Source: Gammaproteobacteria bacterium RIFCSPHIGHO2_12_FULL_43_28 (lineage in GTDB: Bacteria > Pseudomonadota > Gammaproteobacteria > DSM-16500). From it: a DNA stretch of 33,949 nt. The notes beneath the pieces were generated by a model. It did no database searches. It worked only from the letters and a program-made list of their open reading frames with translations, and was not told the origin of the DNA. The DNA lies in contig MGYG01000074.1 of the NCBI GenBank assembly GCA_001801635.1, positions 1 to 33,949 on the forward strand, in the 5' to 3' direction. Shown here piece by piece: positions 1-6,148 of this stretch (the stretch's first letter is position 1; every line of letters begins with the position of its first letter). The translations under genes and the position numbers were made by a program.

Positions 1-2
1 TG

Positions 3-32
3 TGCCCTTTCCGCAGTCTTGCGGAAAGGGCA
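3..32 (-). terminator. Perfect 13-bp stem / 4-nt loop hairpin downstream of the 166-aa ORF; possible terminator
   Basis: tgccctttccgca-gtct-tgcggaaagggca. It lies 3' of the minus-strand ORF ending at 72. Any U-tract would fall off the window edge. Confidence 0.5.
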
Positions 33-71
33 TGAAAGGATTTGTAAGAAGAGATTAGGAAATAATACCGC

Positions 72-572
72 TTATTTGCTGTTCTGCGGATTCATGCTAT
101 TGATAGCATTTTCAGACGGATTTTTCATGTCTGCATTGTAGCCTAGTTTAGCCATTTCCTGCACCGCATTACTTCTAAAAGTACTCGCATAATATGCAAA
201 ACAGGCTTCATTATTAACATAGCTACTCATACGTAACATGAAGTTCATCCCTGAAGCGCCAACTTTTTGTATACTAGGATCCGTGCTATTCTCAAAGTCA
301 AATCGCTCTGTTATTTTTAAGATATCAGAAAAAGTGAGTGCGTTATCTATTTCAGTAACCATGTCCTTGCATTCATTATGCATTGTAACTTTAGTAGTAG
401 TTGAATTATCAGCAGCACTGTAATGAACTGAAGTTGTCGCACTAGGCTTGATGGATAAAGCCAGCTCTTTCATTTTTGCGAGCTCGTGCGAGTTACTCAA
501 AAAATCCTTTAATGCTTGCCCTTCACTTGAGGGCATATTTTTATAGGCAGTCTCTGCAAACCAACGAAACAT
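72..572 (-). CDS. Hypothetical protein, paralogous to the C-terminal domain of the J-domain protein at 998-2062
   Basis: ORF with an aggaga-type RBS upstream. It shares TFSDILK(I/V)TER(F/Y)DFENS.DPSIQ..GA.G and CF.YYA.T.RSNA with the C-terminus of ORF 998-2062. Confidence 0.75.
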   Translation of the reverse strand: MFRWFAETAYKNMPSSEGQALKDFLSNSHELAKMKELALSIKPSATTSVHYSAADNSTTTKVTMHNECKDMVTEIDNALTFSDILKITERFDFENSTDPSIQKVGASGMNFMLRMSSYVNNEACFAYYASTFRSNAVQEMAKLGYNADMKNPSENAINSMNPQNSK

Positions 573-997
573 TTTTTTCTCCTAGTCATGACACGTTCGA
601 GACGAAATGGTACATAAAACTGAATGCATGTGCAAGATTGAGTTGAATTGGGTATGGGGTGAATCTGATCGCTAGGTGATCGGAGTTTGATTGTGAAATA
701 TGATGGTAGTTACAAGCATATTACAACACATCTGTATAGATATGGGTGGATAGTTATTCATTTTTTACCCAACCCCGACGCACTTTTTGGAAATTGTAGC
801 AAAAATCAAATTTAGATTGGGTTACAGGGTATTAGTACCACACCTGAAAGCTGGCTCAACATGCAGCAAACATTGGACGTATGGGAGTGAGCATGCGCGA
901 ATATATCAGCGGATTGAGCGGGTGGCTTAGTTTTTTTAGCCATGCCTCGCATTTGCGGTTTGCTTAATGCAAGGCATGAGCACGTTGCTATAAGGGA

Positions 998-2062
998 TTA
1001 CTGAAGTTTTCGCATTTCTTTACATGAGTCTGTAATCGTATTTTGTGGATTAACAGTATCGTTATATTTAGCCATTGCTTTAATCGCGTTACTTCTAAGG
1101 GTTGCCGCATAGTATTCAAAGCAGGTGTTATTGCTAAAGAAGCTGCCTATATAGAGCACTGAGTTCGCTCCAGTAGCACCAAGCATTTGAATGCTTGGGT
1201 CTTTGCTGTTTTCGAAGTCGTACCTTTCTGTTACTTTTAAAATATCAGAGAAAGTGCGTGCGTTGTTAATTTCATCTACCATGTGCTGAAACTGTTCGCT
1301 GAGGTGTGTGTTCGTAACAGATGATTCTCTTGCTAACTCTTTCATTTTTGCAAATTCATTAGAATTTTTTAGAAATTCTTTTAGTGCTTCTTCTTTGGGG
1401 TAAATATGGCTTTCGATTCGCATCACTTCTTGCTGATTGAACATATTTTCTGGGTAATCTACTTTTTCTATCTGTGGTGTATTTTGAATTGTTTCAATCA
1501 GGACATTTTTTATTTCTTTTGTATCGTCAGGTAAAATTGCACTAACTATAGTGAGTGAGTTTGGTTCGACAATAGGGATATATTTTAGTTTTTTTCTTAA
1601 TTCATCTGTAGTGTTGAATGTTATATTGCTAAGGTCTGAAGCAAAGCCTATCTTATTTTCATTTTGACCAAATATAATTGATTCGCATAGGATGCCAAGC
1701 TTGTATTTGTCTTTATTCGTTCCACTATGCATAAACATACCGTACCAAAAAAGAGCCTCATTATCCTTTGGATTTTCATTGTCATAAGCATGTTTATGAA
1801 TTTGATTGAAAACTTGCATAGGATCTAAATAAACATATTTATTACTATGATTGCCAGATAGTGATGCCAGCAGAGTTTGATACGCCATGCTGATTTGTTT
1901 GAATTTTTCAGTTGCATATTGAATTTGATCATTGCTTTTGTTTGCCCATTTATCCGGATGAAATTTTTTTGAGAGGCGCTTATATGCTTTTTTTAACTCA
2001 GGTTCGTTTAAGTCAGATTTTTCCGGTAGTTCTAAAATTTCGCGCGCTTCGTTTGATAACAT
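998..2062 (-). CDS. J-domain (DnaJ-like) protein with an unrecognised C-terminal domain
   Basis: N-terminal LKKAYKRLSKKFHPDKWANKS...ATEKFKQISMAYQTLL has the J-domain HPD motif and helix pattern. There is no G/F or Zn-finger region. Good RBS (gaggagaac). Confidence 0.8.
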   Translation of the reverse strand: MLSNEAREILELPEKSDLNEPELKKAYKRLSKKFHPDKWANKSNDQIQYATEKFKQISMAYQTLLASLSGNHSNKYVYLDPMQVFNQIHKHAYDNENPKDNEALFWYGMFMHSGTNKDKYKLGILCESIIFGQNENKIGFASDLSNITFNTTDELRKKLKYIPIVEPNSLTIVSAILPDDTKEIKNVLIETIQNTPQIEKVDYPENMFNQQEVMRIESHIYPKEEALKEFLKNSNEFAKMKELARESSVTNTHLSEQFQHMVDEINNARTFSDILKVTERYDFENSKDPSIQMLGATGANSVLYIGSFFSNNTCFEYYAATLRSNAIKAMAKYNDTVNPQNTITDSCKEMRKLQ

Positions 2063-2113
2063 GGTAAGTTCTCCTCATATATTGCTGTGTTATACGCTGA
2101 TACTTTATTTCGA

Positions 2114-2806
2114 CTAAGAACAAATATAATAAATCATAACGCCACAAATCCGCGTCTTATCATCGATTTGAATCAATGGATATTGTGGATTTAAAGGCTT
2201 CAAATATTGTATTCCACCATCAATCACATATTGCCTGAATATCGCTTCATTTACGCCGGGTAAAATCGCAATGACATATTTACCATTCGAGGGCGTATGA
2301 TCATTATCAAATTGCACAAGATCACCTTCGCGAAAACTGTCCATGTGTCCATACGGTGATGTCATTGAATCGCCTTTAACGTATAAGGCGAAGCTTTGTA
2401 AGCCATCGTTGTACATGCGCGGAACCCAATCGGTCACTTTGCTACGGTCTAATAAATTCGTATCAGCAATAACATCAATCTGCTCCCATGAAATGATTGG
2501 GATGGGATGAAGTGTTGGCAAGTCATCCAGGATTTTATAATGCAAAGTGTTGGTTACTGGATCAAGTTCCCGCGCAAGGCCAAATTGCAGCCACGCGGCA
2601 TCTGTTAGCAGGATATCAGCCATTTTTTCAAGTTGCTTATATGGCGGCATTCTGCGGCCTGACAGGTAATGAGTAATGGCGCCGCGAGTTAGCCCCATCT
2701 TATTTGCTAAAGTTTCTTGAGTTAAACCTAAAGCCTTCATGCGTAACTTAATGCGCTTGGGCCATTCATTCATGGTTTTAAGGTTAACTGTCCTCGGTGT
2801 AGTCAT
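2114..2806 (-). CDS. XRE-family repressor with S24/LexA-like peptidase domain (CI-like)
   Basis: HTH: RIKLRMKALGLTQETLANKMGLTRGAITHYLSGRRMPP. S24 part: LYVKGDSMTSPYGHMDSFREGDLVQFD...GKYVIAIL. Confidence 0.85.
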   Translation of the reverse strand: MTTPRTVNLKTMNEWPKRIKLRMKALGLTQETLANKMGLTRGAITHYLSGRRMPPYKQLEKMADILLTDAAWLQFGLARELDPVTNTLHYKILDDLPTLHPIPIISWEQIDVIADTNLLDRSKVTDWVPRMYNDGLQSFALYVKGDSMTSPYGHMDSFREGDLVQFDNDHTPSNGKYVIAILPGVNEAIFRQYVIDGGIQYLKPLNPQYPLIQIDDKTRICGVMIYYICS

Positions 2807-2892
2807 TGTATAGGTGTCCTAAAATGAGCCTCTCTAATGCGCACAAATGATACACATAGTAATGGATTAATGCAATCAATAGTTTTAATGTG

Positions 2893-2981
2893 TAATATAA
2901 ATATACAAAATAGTACCAATAAGCATTAATGTAAATATTTATTATCATTAACTTGACTAAATGTATATTTATATTATCATT
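2893..2981. promoter_or_regulatory. Operator-like repeat array in the divergent repressor / AlpA-like intergenic region
   Basis: Direct 22-bp repeats aatgtaaatatttattatcatt (2928-2949) and aatgtatatttatattatcatt (2960-2981), 19/22 identical, 32 bp apart. taatataaatataca (2893-2907) is the exact reverse complement of tgtatatttatatta (2962-2976). Confidence 0.55.
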
Positions 2982-3021
2982 CGCGACCTCAGTCATTTTT
3001 AACTGCTAGGAGAGCTTCATA

Positions 3022-3279
3022 ATGAAAACTAAATTACCCCGCTTAACCCTTATCCAAGAATACGAACAAGCCCCTGATTGGATGATGTTTGCTCAGGACA
3101 CTGTTGCGGCCATTCGTAGTTGTTCAATTGCAACAATTGAGCGTGACCGTTGGATGGGTATCGGCGTGCCATTCATCAAAATGGGACACCTAGTCCGTTA
3201 CCGAAAAGCAGAAATCCGCGCATGGCTAGAAAAACAGGTGGCAGTTCAATCAACGGCACAAGCGCTACGCTCAAGATAA
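3022..3279 (+). CDS. AlpA/excisionase-like small helix-turn-helix protein
   Basis: ATIERDRWMGIGVPFIKMGHLVRYRKAEIRAWLEKQ resembles the MerR-like HTH of AlpA-type phage regulators. RBS taggagag. Confidence 0.65.
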   Translation: MKTKLPRLTLIQEYEQAPDWMMFAQDTVAAIRSCSIATIERDRWMGIGVPFIKMGHLVRYRKAEIRAWLEKQVAVQSTAQALRSR

Positions 3280-3317
3280 CTATTAAAAAAAACAACAGCA
3301 TCAAAAGGAGTGTTGAT

Positions 3318-4922
3318 ATGTCTTTAACAAGCTTATTTTCCACAATCTACAGCAAAAACAGTAAAGACGAAGCAAATGACATCACCGATTGGAGCGAGCC
3401 CATGCCATTGCGCAATGACTTGCATCCCGTTGTGTCATTGCATGAGAGTAATTTCCCCGCCCCTTTTCGTGATTGGATATTAGATGTTTCAGAGCGTATG
3501 CAATGCCCAGCAGATTATATTGCGATTACAGCGATTGTTGAGGCAGCTGCAATCATTGGCACCGGTTGCGGGATTAAACCCAAACAACACGATGATTGGT
3601 TGGTTATTCCCAATCTCTGGGGAGGTTTAGTGGGTCATCCTGGCAAACTGAAATCACCTGCGGTAGCAGAAGCGTTGCATCCTTTGGGGCAGCTTGAGGC
3701 GGCAGCAAAGAAAGCATTTGATGCGGAATTTGCGAGCTATCTAGCAGATATGGAGCTATACAAGGCAGGCCGTGAAGCGCTGAAAGATGCTTTGGTAAAA
3801 TCAAGCAAGCAGGCGTTGCAACGAAAATCATCTACAAATGATTTTGATACCTTGTCACTCAAAGAAAAATTAATGCAAGTCAAAGAGCCATTAAAGCCCA
3901 TTTGGAAACGATATAAAACTAATGACGCAACTATTGAGAAACTCAGTGAATTATTAGCTGAAAATCCACGCGGACTACTTTTGTATCGTGATGAGTTGGT
4001 GGGTTTACTTTCAAGTTGGGACAGGGAAGGGCGCGAAGGCGATCGCGCCTTTTTCCTTGAAGCTTGGAATGGTTATGGTTCTCTCACCACTGATCGAATT
4101 AGTCGCGGCACCGTGCATACTGAAAACCTTTGCTTATCTATATTTGGCAATATACAACCTGCAAAGCTTGCACACTATCTCGATCGTGCCATTCGTGGGA
4201 TTGATAATGATGGATTGCTGCAACGATTTCAACTGCTGATTTATCCTGATCAATTAAAACATTGGCAATTGATTGATCGTGCACCAAATAGACAAGCTAA
4301 GGAACGTGCTAATTCTATCTTTCATAAATTAGCCACAATGGATTTTGTGCGAGAAGGTGCGTGTAAAGATGAGGGTGATCGATATGCTTATTATCGATTT
4401 AACGAGGAAGCACAGGCTTTTTTTAATGAATGGTTGAGTACGTTAGAGCAAACGCAATTACAAAAAGATGATCCGCCAATATTACTTGAACACTTATCTA
4501 AATATCGCAGTTTGATGCCAAGTCTTTCATTGATATTCCATCTCATTACGGTTGCAGATGGTCAACCAAGTCAACATATTACAGTTGAATCGGTGAGAAT
4601 GGCATGGGTATGGGTTTTGTATCTTGAGCAACATGCACGTCGAATTTATGGGATGGCAAATTCGATTGTGCAACAGGCTGCGATTAAATTAGGTAATAAA
4701 ATTCTGGCAGGCGAACTTCAATTGATATTTTCAGTGCGAGATATATATCGCAAAGAATGGACGCTATTAGAGAATCGAGAAATCGTGCAAAAAGCTTGTG
4801 AAGAATTAGTTGATGCGGATTGGTTAGGTGTGGCATCTCATCAGCAATCAACCGGGCGACCTAAATCACCAGTGTACGTTGTTAATCCAAAATTAATCCG
4901 TGACAAAGTGAAGACGGAATAA
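3318..4922 (+). CDS. DUF3987 (YfjI-like) domain protein
   Basis: Start chosen at 3318 (RBS aaaggag at 3304-3310), in frame with the supplied ORF 3150-4922. PAPFRDWILDVSERMQCPADYIAITAIVEAAAIIGTGCGIKPK..LWGGLVGHPGKLKSPA...LLLYRDELVGLLSSWDREGREGDRAFFLEAWNG is typical of DUF3987 proteins. Confidence 0.8.
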   Translation: MSLTSLFSTIYSKNSKDEANDITDWSEPMPLRNDLHPVVSLHESNFPAPFRDWILDVSERMQCPADYIAITAIVEAAAIIGTGCGIKPKQHDDWLVIPNLWGGLVGHPGKLKSPAVAEALHPLGQLEAAAKKAFDAEFASYLADMELYKAGREALKDALVKSSKQALQRKSSTNDFDTLSLKEKLMQVKEPLKPIWKRYKTNDATIEKLSELLAENPRGLLLYRDELVGLLSSWDREGREGDRAFFLEAWNGYGSLTTDRISRGTVHTENLCLSIFGNIQPAKLAHYLDRAIRGIDNDGLLQRFQLLIYPDQLKHWQLIDRAPNRQAKERANSIFHKLATMDFVREGACKDEGDRYAYYRFNEEAQAFFNEWLSTLEQTQLQKDDPPILLEHLSKYRSLMPSLSLIFHLITVADGQPSQHITVESVRMAWVWVLYLEQHARRIYGMANSIVQQAAIKLGNKILAGELQLIFSVRDIYRKEWTLLENREIVQKACEELVDADWLGVASHQQSTGRPKSPVYVVNPKLIRDKVKTE

Positions 4923-4928
4923 ATTTTA

Positions 4929-5006
4929 AATACGCACGTAATGCCACCCGACAAGACTGACAGAAATCGTTTTGTCAGTTCTGTCGGGGTGTTTATGGCG
5001 CGTATT
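4929..5006. repeat. Imperfect long inverted repeat H1
   Basis: Core cccgacaagactgaca (4947-4962) faces tgtcagttctgtcgggg (4973-4989). Outer arms are aatacgc (4929-4935) and gcgtatt (5000-5006). Confidence 0.75.
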
Positions 5007-5095
5007 AGAAATTGTGATTTCTAGCTAATGATGTGGTTATTCACATTGTCGTGGGTAAAACAAAAAAATCCCCACAGTATCGATGTTAGCGCTAT

Positions 5096-5158
5096 TCGCT
5101 GCTGCCTGACCAACCAATAAAAGCGTCTGTGACTTATTGGTTGGTCAGGCAGCAGCGA
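5096..5158. repeat. Perfect 25-bp inverted repeat IR1
   Basis: tcgctgctgcctgaccaaccaataa (5096-5120), 13-nt spacer, ttattggttggtcaggcagcagcga (5134-5158). Confidence 0.95.
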
Positions 5159-5219
5159 CCAGCACATCGAAGCGAACTGAACAAACATAATATTTTTTTT
5201 GATGAGGAGTTGAATCATT

Positions 5220-5864
5220 ATGTATGAGCATAGAGATACGAAGATCATAAAATTTATTAATGAATTTGGATTTTGTGAAATACCGCAAATTGAAAAGCAG
5301 TTTGGGTTAAATAAAGCTAGAGCATATAAAATTATGCAGCGATTGGTTAAACGTGGTTATGTGATACATGAAAGAATATTTTATCATCGTCATGGCATTT
5401 ATCGAGTGACTCGTCAGGGCGCGCAGATATCTGGATTGCCCAGGCTGGATAAAGTACCTGTCGGTATTTATGAACATCAGATAGCGGTCATCGAAATTTA
5501 CATCAAGCTCATGCGAGAGTACCCTGATGCCCATTGGATGAGTGAGCGCGCGATGAGAAAGACAGGCTCCATGCCGCGAGTGGGTAGGAATAGGGATAGA
5601 CATTATGCAGATGCATTATTCTTTTTGCCTGATGGCAAACAAATTGCTATTGAAGTTGAGTTGACCATGAAAAGTAAAAACCGATTGGATGATATTCTGT
5701 CCGATTATGTATGCCAATTTGAGATTAATGAAGTTTGGTATTTCTGCGCGCCCGATGTTTTTGAAAAAGTGAAAAAGCTCGCAGCGAAATTTCGTATGAT
5801 CAAAGTATTTAAAATACCATCCGACACAACTGACAATAATACTTCTGACAGTTCTGTCGGGTGA
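5220..5864 (+). CDS. Replication-relaxation-like family protein (plasmid/ICE-associated)
   Basis: N-terminal winged-helix pattern (FGFCEIPQIEKQFGLNKARAYKIMQRLVKRGYV). C-terminal region: HYADALFFLPDGKQIAIEVELTMKSKNRLDDILSDY. RBS gaggag. Confidence 0.65.
   Translation: MYEHRDTKIIKFINEFGFCEIPQIEKQFGLNKARAYKIMQRLVKRGYVIHERIFYHRHGIYRVTRQGAQISGLPRLDKVPVGIYEHQIAVIEIYIKLMREYPDAHWMSERAMRKTGSMPRVGRNRDRHYADALFFLPDGKQIAIEVELTMKSKNRLDDILSDYVCQFEINEVWYFCAPDVFEKVKKLAAKFRMIKVFKIPSDTTDNNTSDSSVG
5819..5860. repeat. Imperfect inverted repeat H2, homologous in sequence to H1
   Basis: catccgacacaactgacaataat...ctgacagttctgtcggg, compared with H1 cacccgacaagactgacagaaat...tgtcagttctgtcgggg. The 13-mer cagttctgtcggg is identical in both. 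Confidence 0.75.
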
Positions 5865-5976
5865 GGTGGGGCGTGCATTAAAATAGGATGAAGTACCGGA
5901 AAATCTGTGGAATAAAATTCGAATCCATTTCGCTATCCAGAAAAAGCAAAAAGCTAGATTTCATCGAGTGCCGAAG

Positions 5977-6047
5977 CCCCGCCCCAACGCCTGACCACCC
6001 TCTCACACCGTAAAGCGATGATAGGGTGGTCAGGCGCTGGGGCGGGG
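5977..6047. repeat. 25-bp GC-rich inverted repeat IR2 (one mismatch)
   Basis: ccccgccccaacgcctgaccaccct (5977-6001), 21-nt spacer, agggtggtcaggcgctggggcgggg (6023-6047). Confidence 0.95.
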
Positions 6048-6100
6048 TTATTCAGAATTGAAGGTATACTTCCTGATTTATAAATGGATGAAGGAGTACG

Positions 6101-6136
6101 ATGAAATTTTTTTTTGATGTTCCAGTATATAGGTGA
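6101..6136 (+). pseudogene. Candidate truncated gene start (MKFFFDVPVYR*)
   Basis: Strong RBS aaggag with good spacing to ATG 6101. The ORF stops after 11 codons (tga 6134-6136), immediately before the oppositely oriented ankyrin gene. Confidence 0.35.
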
Positions 6137-6148
6137 GAGTATGTTGGT

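Noticed and set aside
2784-2996. 70-aa minus-strand ORF over the repressor/AlpA intergenic region
   Set aside because: AT-rich, Tyr/Ile-rich translation across the operator-like repeats; more likely non-coding.
3150-3317. N-terminal extension of the DUF3987 ORF
   Set aside because: It overlaps the AlpA-like gene out of frame. A strong RBS (aaaggag) precedes the ATG at 3318.
5097-5158. Intrinsic terminator interpretation of IR1/IR2
   Set aside because: No T-tract follows either stem on either strand and spacers are long (13 and 21 nt). They could still affect RNA, but the canonical model does not fit.
5307-5603. 98-aa minus-strand ORF inside the replication-relaxation-like gene
   Set aside because: Antisense frame with no recognisable features; the plus-strand gene explains the sequence.
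4929-6047. CRISPR array interpretation of the repeated palindromes
   Set aside because: Only two module copies, no regular 30-40 bp spacers and no cas genes.
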